A model generated the notes under the pieces. The model made no database searches, was not told where the DNA came from, and saw only the letters and a program-made list of their open reading frames with translations. A stretch of 57,575 nt of DNA from Mesorhizobium denitrificans (GTDB lineage Bacteria; Pseudomonadota; Alphaproteobacteria; Rhizobiales; Rhizobiaceae), in assembly GCF_003403035.1 (NCBI RefSeq), contig NZ_QURN01000019.1:1-57575 (forward strand), given 5' to 3'. Below, one piece after another: positions 46,801-55,325 of this stretch. Positions within the stretch are counted from its first letter, which is position 1. Every line of letters starts with the position of its first letter. The translations under genes and the position numbers were made by a program.

Positions 46801-49800
46801 GGCGCTGCCGGATGTCGGCCTGCCGACTGACCGGCTCGTAGAATTGATCGAGCAAGAGCCGCTGGCTCTGCAAGAAGCCCTTTCGTTCGAGATGGCGCGA
46901 GGCGGCGCGCTGATCGCGCGCGAGTTGGACAACACGAACGTTGCGCGCGAGACGCTTTCGCTACAGGACATCGACCCTAACCGCTATGCGCAGGTGCTCG
47001 AAAAGGTCGATCTGTTCGCGAACCACATGGCCGAGCTTCTTGCGCTGGGCAGGGAGGTCAAGGCGTGGTCTACCGAGCGCGAGCGCGAGCTTGAAAATCT
47101 GGTCAAGGAGACGACGCATTCCGAGGAAGAGCGCACGCGGGCACTCGGCCTCGTGAATGTCCATTATCAATCGCCGGCCTCGCGTTTTCATCACTTGTCG
47201 AACTACCTCACGCTGTCGATCAACGGCGTGTTCCTTGAAGACATGGTGCTGCGCTCGATCAGCGAGGGGCGCAAGCCGGTGATCGCCGTGGCGAACACTG
47301 GCGATGCACTTTTGCGCGATCTGATCAGCCAGCAGCTCGAAGAAAACCTGACCGGCGATGATGAAGTCGCAGTTGTCGCACCGGGCGGGGAAGTCCGCTT
47401 GTCGGAGAAGCCGAACCTCGGCCATGTCGTGAAGCGCATGGCCGACAGGCTTCTGACGGTGAAGGAATCGAACGGGTTCGGCGTCACCGCCGATGTGCGC
47501 TTGGAGGAATACGAGGGCTGGCTGGTTGATTTCAATCGCCGGGTGGACGAAGCAGATTTCTCTCTGCTGTCCTTGTCGGTGATCGATGACTTGTCGGCCG
47601 CGCTGGAAAAGCACGGCCTGTCCTTGGGCGAGATTACCGGCCGGTCATTCACGATCCGGCAAGCTGATGATGGCGGATACGTGGCGTCGTCGCGCGCCAA
47701 GCCTCTAAAGCATGACGTGGTTTCCGCGTTCAACAACGGCCGCTCGGACGTTCTGCTGCTGAATCAGTCCGCCGCCGTGGGCCTTTCGGCGCATTCGTCG
47801 CCGGCAGTGGGCTTCGATGTGCGGCCCCGTGAAATGATCAAGGCACAGATGCAGGCGGACGTGGCGCAAGAGCGCCAGATCGACGGGCGCATCAACCGGG
47901 TAGGGCAATTGCACCCGCCCCTCTATACGATCCCGCAACAGGGACTTGCCTCATCCGACCGGCTGGCGCAGCTCTTCAATCGGAAAAACCGCTCGCTCAC
48001 TTCGGCGAGCACGGCGACCCGAGAGAACGAGTCGAACATCAGCGAAGCGCTCGATTTGCTCAACGAGGTTGGGCAGTTCGTCTCCTTCGAGTATCTGTCA
48101 AACAATCCCGATATCGCGGAGCTTCTCGACATCAATATCGATGTCGATATAGACCCCGAGAAAATCAGAAGCGGGTTCTCAGAAAAGCTGATGGGGCGCA
48201 TGATCGCGCTGCCAACAGGTATGCAGCGCGCTATCATGGGCGAGCTGGACACCGCTTTCCAGATGCGGGTGGGGCTACTTGACGCCCTTGGCGAAAATCC
48301 GCTTCGCCTGCGCGAATACGACTGGAAAGCGCAGGTGGAAGAGGTCCGGCAGTTGATCGCAGGCGATCAGGCCTCCGAACGCATGTCGGAGCGCTCACTG
48401 GTGCTCAACAAGATCACCTACCGAGAAGCCGTGAAGCCCTTGCGCACGTCCGGCGTGGATGACGCCATCGCACGCGGCGAGGGCCGCATGGTGGACGACA
48501 TCACGCGGCGCAGGATCACTGTCGAGGAGAAGATCGATGAGATCGCACCGGGTACGCTCGGCAAGGCGATTTCATTCTCAGACACCATTTTCGACCGCCT
48601 GATGAACCGGGCCGAGGATTTGCGTAGCCTCGGCGCACAAGAGCACAGCGTCGAGAAGGCGGCGGAAGTCTGGTCGCGGCGCGCAGCCATCGAAGCTGCC
48701 GGCGATGCGAAAGGCTTCGAAAAGATGGTTGTCGAGGCCGGGAACAAGGTGCTCTTCCTTCACCAGATCGCGCCTTTGCTAGAACCTGGCGCTATCGTAG
48801 CGGTGAACCCCGCCGCCATCGGCCGGTTGCGGGAAACCTCCCTGTTTCAGGCGGCGGTCGATTACATCGAGGGAACGAGCTTCGCAGATAGTGAAATCGC
48901 TATCCCGGCCGTCATCACGGACGTGCGCTTTGACGAAGAAAAGGCGCTCAACCTCGGAGCATGGGACATCCGTCTTGCGGTGCCCGGCGAAGAGCGCCTG
49001 ATAGAGCTTCCACTGGCGAGCGCCTTCGCGGCGGCCGAGGACGCTCGCCAGAAAGGCGAAGCTTCGTGGGTGTTGGAAGCCGCGCAGGTCACGGATAACG
49101 CGCTCGGCTTGATGAAAGAGATCGCGCCGATGTGGTCTGAGATGTTGACCGAAGCGCTGTATTCGGCGGGCGGCGAGCCGTTCGCCGCGACGGCCGACGA
49201 TATCGTACATGCCGCGAAATTCGGTGGCGGTACGGCCGAAGCGCAGCTTATGGAGCTGCTGATCGAGAATGTCGCCGGGGGCCATGTGTCCCGCACGCGC
49301 TACGCGGTCGAGGGGAACCTGTTTGCCGCCGTATCGGCTCTGGCCGGGAAGCGAATGGGCGAAAAGGCGATGTACACGGACGAGACCGGCACGATCCGGC
49401 ACTGCTACCTGTTGAAGAAGGACGGGCACAAAAAGGTTATCGAGAAGCTGGGCAAGAGCATCGCCAGTCGCGTGTCCTATGTGAAGCCGGACGAAGACCG
49501 AGTGCAGGCTTTGCTCGACGGGTTCCATGCCTTAACGCAGGGCCTCGGCATCGCGGGACCGCCTGATCATGCGAAAGCGATGCGGGACTATCTGCTCCCG
49601 CAGTTCGTGCCCGATATCGAGCATCGGCTTGCAGACCTGAACATATCAGTCGACCCGGCCAAGATCGCGGCGGCGCTGGAACCCAAGCTTGCAGAGCTGC
49701 ATGTCGAGTTTGTGAAGGCCGTGCGCGAGCTGGGCACGGTCAACACCGGACTGTTCGTCGGGTCCGATCCATTCGGCGATCCGAACGAGAAGCTATTCTC

Positions 49801-50311
49801 CACCTGTTGCGCAGTGCGCGTGCGCGAGAGGGGAAAGGACGAGGAATGCTCCTTTGCTGCCTACCATGACCCGACAGGCGTTGCGAGGCTGGCTTCGGCG
49901 GTCAGCGAAGCCGGGGCATTCGCGGCTTACAAGGGCAATTCCTATGATATGGTCGTCAAGGCAAAGAATCACCTTTGCGACAAGAAAATGAATGGCATGG
50001 CCGCCGACTGGAACAATCGAGGACTGACGGGGGCCACGCTTAGACATGCGACGGTTGGAAGATCGTCGGGAAGTTCGAACGAGGTCGCGCGCATGATCTG
50101 CCACGCCTCACTCGATCCGAAACTTGGATCGGGGATGGTGGGAATCAAGGGCGCTTTAGTGGCATACAACGATCTCGTTCAAGTCGTGTCGCGCCGTCTG
50201 GCGGCCGAGCTTTCGGCTGATCGTTCGGCAACGGCAGAGTTGGTGAGTGGTGCGTCTACTACCGCAAAACCGGAAAAGTCGGCATCGTCAGCGATGTCGG
50301 CAACTATGTGA
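43874..50311 (+). CDS. DarB/strawberry-notch-type methyltransferase-helicase fusion (2145 aa)
   Basis: Order of parts: N-terminal unknown domain (1-270); adenine-type methyltransferase with VLEPTAGNGALAIGAAVAG (about residues 297-315) and catalytic NPPF (368-371); proline-rich linker (about 500-690); SNF2/strawberry-notch ATPase with IIGDLMGVGKGRQLAA (Walker A, about 784-798) and LLMMDESHKA (DESH, about 926); C-terminal helicase lobe with QIDGRINRVGQLH (about 1335-1346); then about 800 residues of further unassigned sequence. Length and order match phage P1 DarB, which travels with the DNA and protects it from type I restriction. A plasmid copy could act on the incoming strand. Behind ACCGGGAGG and directly after its partner gene. 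Confidence 0.8.
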   Translation: MPSVVLPILAKDHVGAAYIPRAARMHAARSDLLIVVKSETGVRPVEAALKEHGVPILNTIKTDDATALIVRPPDDLRAVDLWTRMGISARNLAERDRTVDLEDHVVLMRRFRDCLNGAGIASLETPRRIGMNLAGSVVYETIGGRVAVNQENQPHYEYDRLPDGREKGIYRDRFLRAIGENDLRGCAEGIARSIATGEQFDRRKLAALHADIVSNPDQPGLDLFSLQEEIEAALVVQAARLAGQGIALRDIARELNDRTAAHGERTAGRLRLQQYSTPLTICSVAADILRIRPEDVVLEPTAGNGALAIGAAVAGARVEGFEIDESRAARGERTLREAGASSVAISARAFPHKGENAEGRSYDVVLANPPFEGLKQSVETDRHGRKLAINRLDHRIVYDSLEFLKADTGRAFLVLPGEMKTEGKLEGALDSFNRYLHATFEVAGAAMLDGRLYRKSGAEFPVILYALGPRLEEPKAGADVKALPSELPYLRTTDELFGWGDATSAAMMEIMERRGVWSAEQMAQAEEAARARPSAEDAQEAERPAVTKPRQRRWFPRRAPGEDAGSVSGRSASAGERDTGRPAGRRGAPPVLDGPVAGVAPRPVRETQPTAEIEDRPERGETRTAGGSPESSPAPGQTEPVSPPAAVEPPPAGELEVPPIVEAPEAPPIFADTMPDDLDEEDSLAITPEVLIDDIVFDNDPFQVTYEPASKVGGPLLKIQKALAAPVAEALADLERIRGPIDAFVADQLGVPEEELGALLHAGQVDGVGLSLHKSLNAKSVIIGDLMGVGKGRQLAAMTRAAIKDDRPVLFFTDNPALFTDFIARDVATVLRKRPSELVENIRPYIVNSTADASIIDPEFEGVRRGAHGYVFKAASAAAKKGKEIDSSVNMVLSSYSQLGAVGRQAKLEAIIDWLKRQDRPPLLMMDESHKAAGEASNVGQLMQSLVEHVTEMDGSVVYSSGTALKGARNLRVYGSALPDVGLPTDRLVELIEQEPLALQEALSFEMARGGALIARELDNTNVARETLSLQDIDPNRYAQVLEKVDLFANHMAELLALGREVKAWSTERERELENLVKETTHSEEERTRALGLVNVHYQSPASRFHHLSNYLTLSINGVFLEDMVLRSISEGRKPVIAVANTGDALLRDLISQQLEENLTGDDEVAVVAPGGEVRLSEKPNLGHVVKRMADRLLTVKESNGFGVTADVRLEEYEGWLVDFNRRVDEADFSLLSLSVIDDLSAALEKHGLSLGEITGRSFTIRQADDGGYVASSRAKPLKHDVVSAFNNGRSDVLLLNQSAAVGLSAHSSPAVGFDVRPREMIKAQMQADVAQERQIDGRINRVGQLHPPLYTIPQQGLASSDRLAQLFNRKNRSLTSASTATRENESNISEALDLLNEVGQFVSFEYLSNNPDIAELLDINIDVDIDPEKIRSGFSEKLMGRMIALPTGMQRAIMGELDTAFQMRVGLLDALGENPLRLREYDWKAQVEEVRQLIAGDQASERMSERSLVLNKITYREAVKPLRTSGVDDAIARGEGRMVDDITRRRITVEEKIDEIAPGTLGKAISFSDTIFDRLMNRAEDLRSLGAQEHSVEKAAEVWSRRAAIEAAGDAKGFEKMVVEAGNKVLFLHQIAPLLEPGAIVAVNPAAIGRLRETSLFQAAVDYIEGTSFADSEIAIPAVITDVRFDEEKALNLGAWDIRLAVPGEERLIELPLASAFAAAEDARQKGEASWVLEAAQVTDNALGLMKEIAPMWSEMLTEALYSAGGEPFAATADDIVHAAKFGGGTAEAQLMELLIENVAGGHVSRTRYAVEGNLFAAVSALAGKRMGEKAMYTDETGTIRHCYLLKKDGHKKVIEKLGKSIASRVSYVKPDEDRVQALLDGFHALTQGLGIAGPPDHAKAMRDYLLPQFVPDIEHRLADLNISVDPAKIAAALEPKLAELHVEFVKAVRELGTVNTGLFVGSDPFGDPNEKLFSTCCAVRVRERGKDEECSFAAYHDPTGVARLASAVSEAGAFAAYKGNSYDMVVKAKNHLCDKKMNGMAADWNNRGLTGATLRHATVGRSSGSSNEVARMICHASLDPKLGSGMVGIKGALVAYNDLVQVVSRRLAAELSADRSATAELVSGASTTAKPEKSASSAMSATM

Positions 50312-50430
50312 AATCGTGCGCGTATATGATGGGGTTTGACAAATTTCACATTTACGCGTCACACTCAAATGTATGTGTAACGAATCTAGGTGATTTGGGA
50401 TCAGTTTGATGAACTAGGGCCATAAAAGCA

Positions 50431-50469
50431 AAAGCCCCTCTCGCGGGATCAAATCGCGGTCGGGGCTTT
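50431..50469. terminator. Bidirectional hairpin terminator after the giant gene
   Basis: AAAGCCCC (50431-50438) pairs with GGGGCTTT (50462-50469), with further CGCG pairing inside. T-rich ends lie on both strands (GGGGCTTTGTG and, reading the minus strand, GGGGCTTTTGCTTTTA). It separates the giant gene from rep. Confidence 0.75.
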
Positions 50470-50494
50470 GTGTAAAAGATAGAACCCATTCCGA

Positions 50495-50554
50495 TCTTCG
50501 GAGACGCGTTCTCTTCCGTGCTGGTAACAAGGAAGATAGCGGCTTCTCCGAAGA
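50495..50554 (+). ncRNA. Nested stem-loop in the rep leader
   Basis: TCTTCGGAGA (50495-50504) pairs with TCTCCGAAGA (50545-50554); inside, TCTTCC (50511-50517 region) pairs with GGAAGA (50531-50536) around a 13-base loop. The 301 bases between 50312 and 50612 hold no gene. A folded leader just before a replication initiator is typical of copy-control by antisense RNA or attenuation. No antisense promoter was identified, so the RNA gene itself is inferred. Confidence 0.5.
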
Positions 50555-50612
50555 ATGCAAGGGGTTTTGCCTTCTCACAGGCGGATTTGGCCCACAGCCA
50601 AGTGGGACAGAG

Positions 50613-51476
50613 ATGAACGAAAACCCAGCATGCACAACCCTATCCAATATACACGAGAGGGTCGGCAGATTACCGACCATCGCGGCCGTCGATGCGCTGA
50701 TGCGCGAGGTATGGGGCCGCTATACCGGTGCGCCCGGCGAAGACGAAGTTGTTGAAGCAATCAACAATGCCGCCACCGCCCGGCGTCATGAACTTCGTGA
50801 ACTGGCGCAGACCGGCGCGGTAAAGCGAGCGGCGGCCAACGCTGTTCGTCATTCACGTTTCCCCCCGCCGCTGCCGAGCGTCCGGCTCACTCCGCCCGAG
50901 AAACGCGAGGCCGCTGATCGGCGGCGCGGTCTGGCCGATTTTCTCGTCCATCAGGTGCCTGCCGCCTTCATCGAGCGATTGCCGCAATGCGGAGCAGCCC
51001 GCGCGGTGCTGGCAGCAATCTGCCAGTTTTGCGCACGGGACCGGAATCGATGCGATGCGGCTATCAATACGATAGCCGAGAAAGCCGGCGTCTGCCGGTC
51101 ATCGGTCAATCAGGCCTTGCGACTTTTGGAAGAGCTTGGCTTGATCAGCATCGACTCGGGGCGACTTCGCGGCACCGTGTCCGTAATCCGGGTTCTCGCG
51201 ACCCCGCTCGCGAAATTGGTTGCCTACTGCCGTTCGAGGCTCGGCCGCTGGAAACGGCACCGCGCCGAAAAATCACCCGAACAGCTCTCTTTTTTTGGGG
51301 GGGGTGTGCAAAAATGCAGCCAGAAAGAAGATTCAAATATTATAGATTCTTCTAAGAGGGCTACGAACGGAGAACCGTCGCATAAGCTATCGAGAAAGAT
51401 GGAAAGCATGCGTGGCACCAAACCGGCCACCGGCTGGGCCATAGGTCGCTTTTCGCCCTCTGTAGGCAGCGCTTAG
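50613..51476 (+). CDS. Replication initiator-like winged-helix protein (287 aa)
   Basis: Residues about 145-195 form a winged helix: RCDAAINTIAEKAGVCRSSVNQALRLLEELGLISIDSGRLRGTVSVIRV. Before it stand helical segments (ADFLVHQVPAAFIERLPQCGAARAVLAAICQFCARDRNRC) as in small plasmid Rep proteins. The C-terminal 60 residues follow a T7G8 run (51290-51304, residues about 226-231) and look disordered, so the true C-terminus may be in another frame. It lies behind the structured leader and a terminator, in its own unit. Plasmid Rep is the best call; a transfer regulator is the alternative. Confidence 0.65.
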   Translation: MNENPACTTLSNIHERVGRLPTIAAVDALMREVWGRYTGAPGEDEVVEAINNAATARRHELRELAQTGAVKRAAANAVRHSRFPPPLPSVRLTPPEKREAADRRRGLADFLVHQVPAAFIERLPQCGAARAVLAAICQFCARDRNRCDAAINTIAEKAGVCRSSVNQALRLLEELGLISIDSGRLRGTVSVIRVLATPLAKLVAYCRSRLGRWKRHRAEKSPEQLSFFGGGVQKCSQKEDSNIIDSSKRATNGEPSHKLSRKMESMRGTKPATGWAIGRFSPSVGSA

Positions 51477-51552
51477 CGCAAAACCCGACTTTTTTGACCG
51501 AAACGGCGCTTTTTCTTCGAGAAGCGCTGCGATCCCGCATGTCTGCCGTGTC

Positions 51553-51578
51553 CCGCATCCGCGTTGTGGTGGATGCGG
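51553..51578 (+). terminator. Stem-loop downstream of rep
   Basis: CCGCATCC (51553-51560) pairs with GGATGCGG (51571-51578); a seven-base T-run follows 15 bases later (about 51594-51600). A second weaker hairpin, GCGCTT...AAGCGC, lies upstream near 51510-51531. Likely the end of the rep transcript. Confidence 0.5.
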
Positions 51579-51662
51579 TGAAAAGCGCTTGGCCTTTTTT
51601 TGAATTATGCAGTATTTGTGTGAGAGAAAATCATGTGTATCATCACGAGGCGGTAATCTGAG

Positions 51663-51875
51663 ATGACGCAAGGCAGCAAGGACAACGGTTCGGTTCACGA
51701 ACTTCGAGCAAGCGTTCTGCTGCCAGTCTTCGAGCATTATGCCTCGGAGCGGCGCGAGCGCGGCCTGAATGTCGAGGCAACGGTGGCCGCCGATCTGCTC
51801 GCAGGCGTTTGCTCGCATCAGAACGTGAAAATCGCAATGCTCGCGGTAAGCGCTTGGCAGTCGCGCGTCGGCTAG
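51663..51875 (+). CDS. Hypothetical protein (70 aa)
   Basis: MTQGSKDNGSVHELRASVLLPVFEHYASERRERGLNVEATVAADLLAGVCSHQNVKIAML, a compact helical protein. Separated from the next gene by 12 bases with GAAGGAGTG between. First of the downstream run to 57489. Unknown. Confidence 0.5.
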   Translation: MTQGSKDNGSVHELRASVLLPVFEHYASERRERGLNVEATVAADLLAGVCSHQNVKIAMLAVSAWQSRVG

Positions 51876-51887
51876 AAGGAGTGGAAG

Positions 51888-52541
51888 ATGCAACGAATTG
51901 GGGTTGTGGTTGGGGGCACCTTGCTGGCGCTAGCGCTATATGCGGCTCCCGCATCGGCGCAGTCTGCCGGATCGGGCTGCGGGATTCAGCAGGCGGCCGA
52001 CTTGGCGATGCAGCGCCAGATCGCCTTGCTGGATGCCGCAAAGGTAGATAGCTCGAAGTTCTTCAATGGTGCCAACAGTTGCCTTGGCGCGAATCTGCTC
52101 AAATCCTTCGACCTGTCGAACCTGATCCCTTCTTCCATGGATTTCTTGGGAAGCATCGGCTCTTCCCTGATCGACAACGTGATTCAGCAGGCAACCCAGC
52201 AGGTGTGTCAAGTTCTGAACAATCAGCTCCAAGATATCGTTGGGAAGATCAACGGGCAGATGTTTGACTTCAATTCGCTGATGGGATCGCAGATGTCCGA
52301 TCTTCTCGGCGGGTCTGGATCGAGCATCAGTCCCATCAACATTCCGAACCTGCCTAACATGGGGCAATATACCTTCACGAGTGCAAGTGTTCCGACATCG
52401 GACAACCCGACATCACCGATCTATCAGCCTCCGGCGGGCAATTCGGGTGTGAACGGAAGCCAGACCGGGACACCGGCCGGATCGACGACACCCGATCTGT
52501 TCAACAATATGTTCTCGCCAGCCGGGCAGAACGGAGGCTGA
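51888..52541 (+). CDS. Exported protein of the transfer cluster (217 aa)
   Basis: Signal peptide MQRIGVVVGGTLLALALYAAPASAQ (cleavage after ASA). Mature part begins GSGCGIQQAADLAMQRQIALLDAAKVDSSKFF, with helical segments and two cysteine pairs, and ends in a Pro/Thr/Gly-rich disordered tail. Its position ahead of three related exported proteins (52541-55319) with overlapping starts suggests one apparatus, perhaps of the pilus or pore. Not recognised. Confidence 0.65.
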   Translation: MQRIGVVVGGTLLALALYAAPASAQSAGSGCGIQQAADLAMQRQIALLDAAKVDSSKFFNGANSCLGANLLKSFDLSNLIPSSMDFLGSIGSSLIDNVIQQATQQVCQVLNNQLQDIVGKINGQMFDFNSLMGSQMSDLLGGSGSSISPINIPNLPNMGQYTFTSASVPTSDNPTSPIYQPPAGNSGVNGSQTGTPAGSTTPDLFNNMFSPAGQNGG

Positions 52542-53299
52542 TGATGGTCTCTCGCTCCGCGATCATCTTCCTGACGGCATTTGCGACGGCGACTATTGCC
52601 ATCACGCCAGCGCAGGCGTCGATGGAGCTTTGGATCGCGACATTCGAGCGCGTCATGGGTGGTCTCAAGGTCCACGACAAGCAGCGCTCCGCATCTCGGC
52701 AGCAAACCCAGCAAGTCGTCCGAAAGAGCGACGAGGCTGGGGTGAACGCGATCTTGTCGCAGGAACAGGCCTACCGCGTAGCGGATATCAAGAATCGCTA
52801 CAGCTACGAATATGGGCAAGGTGAGCAAGCCTGCACGGTCACAGCCAGCCTCAACGGCATGACGGGGACAGTGAAAAGCCAAGATAAGATGCTCAAGTCC
52901 TTTTCGGCTGCGGAGAGCAATTACATCAGCCGGGGCGGTAATGCTGCGGCGAACATGAAAAACTCGATGCTCAAACGCGTCGGCCACTACTGCACGCAAG
53001 AAGAACGCGCGGTGCTAGGCGATACCTACTGCAAGGCGGGGTACAGCAACGAGCGCAATGCGGGCGACTCGAACGCTGGGCCGTTCCTTTTCAGCCGGAA
53101 TTATGGGCCGGAAGAGGTCGTGACGGCGGGCGATTATGTGGATGTCCTTGCTCCATATCCGACCATCGAACCGAATGCGACGGATAGCGGCGGGCAAGTC
53201 AGGTTGATCGACGCCCGGCGTCGGGCGGCGCTCATGTCGGGCGCGCGGTCGGTCATGATGGGCGTGGCAGTGGCCGGTATGGGAGGCGACAGACAATGA
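52541..53299 (+). CDS. Exported paralogue A of a three-gene family (252 aa)
   Basis: Signal-type N-terminus (IIFLTAFATATIAITPAQASME). The family block is SASRQQTQQVVRKSDEAGVNAILSQEQAYRVADIKNRYSYEYGQGEQAC at about residues 48-95. The C-terminus has DARRRAALMSGARSVMMGVAVAGMGG. Starts on the stop of the previous gene and overlaps the next by four bases. Helical, cysteine-poor protein of the VirB5 size class; function not known. Confidence 0.65.
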   Translation: MMVSRSAIIFLTAFATATIAITPAQASMELWIATFERVMGGLKVHDKQRSASRQQTQQVVRKSDEAGVNAILSQEQAYRVADIKNRYSYEYGQGEQACTVTASLNGMTGTVKSQDKMLKSFSAAESNYISRGGNAAANMKNSMLKRVGHYCTQEERAVLGDTYCKAGYSNERNAGDSNAGPFLFSRNYGPEEVVTAGDYVDVLAPYPTIEPNATDSGGQVRLIDARRRAALMSGARSVMMGVAVAGMGGDRQ

Positions 53300-54303
53300 A
53301 AAAATCGCGGAAACTGGCGCTTGCTGGATCGGTTCTTGTTCCGGTCATGATGTTCGGTGGCGAGGCTTCGGCTGCGGTGTGCGCGATCAACGCGCATGTC
53401 ATCCAGCGCACTATCGAACTCGAAGGGAAGGTGGTCGCTCAGATCACACTTTCGGAAAATCTGCTCATCTTGGAAGAGAAGAGGCAGCGGGAAATGCTGC
53501 TCGCCGCGTTGAAGGTCGTCACGAAGCAGGAAAGCGGCTCCGGGCAGCAAACCTCCATGGTTGTTCGCAAGTCGGCGGAAGCTGCGGCGAATGTGAACAA
53601 TCAGCAGCGTCAAGCCTATGCCATAGCCGACGCGAAAGAGCGCTACGGCACAACCGGCTATAATGCCTGCGATTTGCAGACCAAGGGGCAGACCTTCTAC
53701 GCGGCAAATCAGTCAATGGCGTCGAAGGCCCAAGCGGTTTCCAGTGGCACGTATTTCAAGCCGGGCGATTTTGCCTCGCCGCGTTCATGGTCGCAGTTTG
53801 CCACGGGGAACAAGTCGTTCGATGGCGAGAGCCTGTTCCATGGTGGAGATGCTGCGAAAGACTACATCAACCTTGTCGTGGGTCCGCCCGTCGAGGATGT
53901 AGGGCAGGGAGCCGAGCGAAATGTCTTCATGCTCGACAAGAACCGGCGCGATGTGCGGCGCTCCGTCTCCAAGGAGGTCATGGCCTCTATCGCTGCCGAG
54001 TATGATCCAGCCGGTCCTCGCGTGGCGCTGGAAGAACTGACGAAGCACTGGACCGGTGACGATGGCGGCGAGAAGTGGGCCGCCGCGATGGCGGATAAGC
54101 CACTTCGCGCCGCGCTGCTCGACGCCGTGAGGATCGAAGCCGCGAATATCGCCGTGATGGCCTATCAAGCGAAAGGATCGGCCCGCACAGAACTGGCCCT
54201 TTCCTCATATGCCCTCGCACGGATCAATCAGATCGTGCAGGGCGGCTCGACCTTGCCGGTGGTGGTGTCGAACCGGCCAGACCAACGGGCGGCGGCGCAA
54301 TGA
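53296..54303 (+). CDS. Exported paralogue B (335 aa)
   Basis: Signal peptide (KLALAGSVLVPVMMFGGEASA). The same family block: SGQQTSMVVRKSAEAAANVNNQQRQAYAIADAKERYGTTGYNAC (about residues 80-120). A longer C-terminal part (VALEELTKHWTGDDGGEKWAAAMADKPLRAALLDAVRIEAANIAVMAY) is helical. Overlaps both neighbours by four bases. Likely secreted to the periplasm with its paralogues. Confidence 0.65.
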   Translation: MKKSRKLALAGSVLVPVMMFGGEASAAVCAINAHVIQRTIELEGKVVAQITLSENLLILEEKRQREMLLAALKVVTKQESGSGQQTSMVVRKSAEAAANVNNQQRQAYAIADAKERYGTTGYNACDLQTKGQTFYAANQSMASKAQAVSSGTYFKPGDFASPRSWSQFATGNKSFDGESLFHGGDAAKDYINLVVGPPVEDVGQGAERNVFMLDKNRRDVRRSVSKEVMASIAAEYDPAGPRVALEELTKHWTGDDGGEKWAAAMADKPLRAALLDAVRIEAANIAVMAYQAKGSARTELALSSYALARINQIVQGGSTLPVVVSNRPDQRAAAQ

Positions 54304-54317
54304 GAGGGGTAAGTCAG

Positions 54318-55319
54318 ATGCGGATTGCAGTGCGCGGTTGGATGCTGGCGGCAACGGTTGTCTCGGCCGGAACCCTGTTCTCTGGACAGGCTCATGCGGC
54401 TTGGTGCTCGATCACGACAGAATGGATGGCGCAGCATGCCAAGACGGAGGCGGCGCTGATCGAGCGCACGAAGCTGCTCGAAACGCGGGTCGCCTTCGAG
54501 GGAGCGCAGACGCTGGAACAGGTGCTGGCGGCGCTCAAGGTGGTCAATCGCCAATATGCCGGAGAAGAACAGCGTCTCCAAGAAACGGTGAAGAAGAGTC
54601 AGGAGGCCTATGCCAACACCGTCAACGAACAGGTGCGCAACGAGCGCTTGGTAAAAATCAAGGAGGACTATTCGTATGAGTCCGGGCAGGGCGCGAACGC
54701 CTGCGCGCAGGTAGCGTTCCTAAGCCGGGTCACATCGACCTTGAGCGGCCAGACCAGCGATGCGTCCTCGATGTACAAGAGCCTCGACGTATCGCCGGGC
54801 GGCGTCCCCTCGGAACGCGATCAGGCACAAGCGCGTCTCGATCCGGCGTCCACGGATGCCTCTGTCCTGCTCAACGTGTCTGCGAACAGGGCTAAAAAGC
54901 AGCAAGTTATCCAGCAGCTCGCCGGGTTTGCGATCCCGAAGCCCTTGCCACAAGAGAAAGGTACACCTGCTGGCGAACTGGCGCTGATGCGCTCGCGCCA
55001 AGCCGAAGCATGGCGCTCGCCAGCATTGGTGTCTCTCTCCGCTGTGGCGGCGATGAGCAACACGTCATCGCTGGGGATCGGCGACGGTGCCGGTAGCGTG
55101 ACGCAGGCGCTCAACTCCCTGATCGACAATTACGGCGGCGGCCCAGCCTATCAGAAATGGACGAATGCTCTGCAAATGCAGTCGGAGCGGGGTCTCGTCG
55201 TGGAACTGAACCGCCTGCGGGCGATCTCAATGCGCTTGCGCACATACATGAACGACAGTGAAGCCCGAAAGGCGGCGGTAATGGCCGCTTTGCTCGCGGC
55301 CGAAGCATCTGGAAAGTAG
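54318..55319 (+). CDS. Exported paralogue C (333 aa)
   Basis: ATG 54318 is favoured by GAGGGG upstream; ATG 54300 is also in frame. Signal peptide ends GQAHAA. Family block: YAGEEQRLQETVKKSQEAYANTVNEQVRNERLVKIKEDYSYESGQGANAC (about residues 76-125), clearly similar to paralogue A (YSYEYGQGEQAC). The C-terminus is helical (QMQSERGLVVELNRLRAISMRLRTYMNDSEARKAAVMAAL). Third of three tandem paralogues. Confidence 0.65.
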   Translation: MRIAVRGWMLAATVVSAGTLFSGQAHAAWCSITTEWMAQHAKTEAALIERTKLLETRVAFEGAQTLEQVLAALKVVNRQYAGEEQRLQETVKKSQEAYANTVNEQVRNERLVKIKEDYSYESGQGANACAQVAFLSRVTSTLSGQTSDASSMYKSLDVSPGGVPSERDQAQARLDPASTDASVLLNVSANRAKKQQVIQQLAGFAIPKPLPQEKGTPAGELALMRSRQAEAWRSPALVSLSAVAAMSNTSSLGIGDGAGSVTQALNSLIDNYGGGPAYQKWTNALQMQSERGLVVELNRLRAISMRLRTYMNDSEARKAAVMAALLAAEASGK

Positions 55320-55325
55320 GGGATT

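Noticed and set aside
50414-50680. Minus-strand reading frame in the rep leader
   Set aside because: It overlaps the hairpins and the start of rep, with no ribosome site and low-quality composition; better explained as leader RNA.
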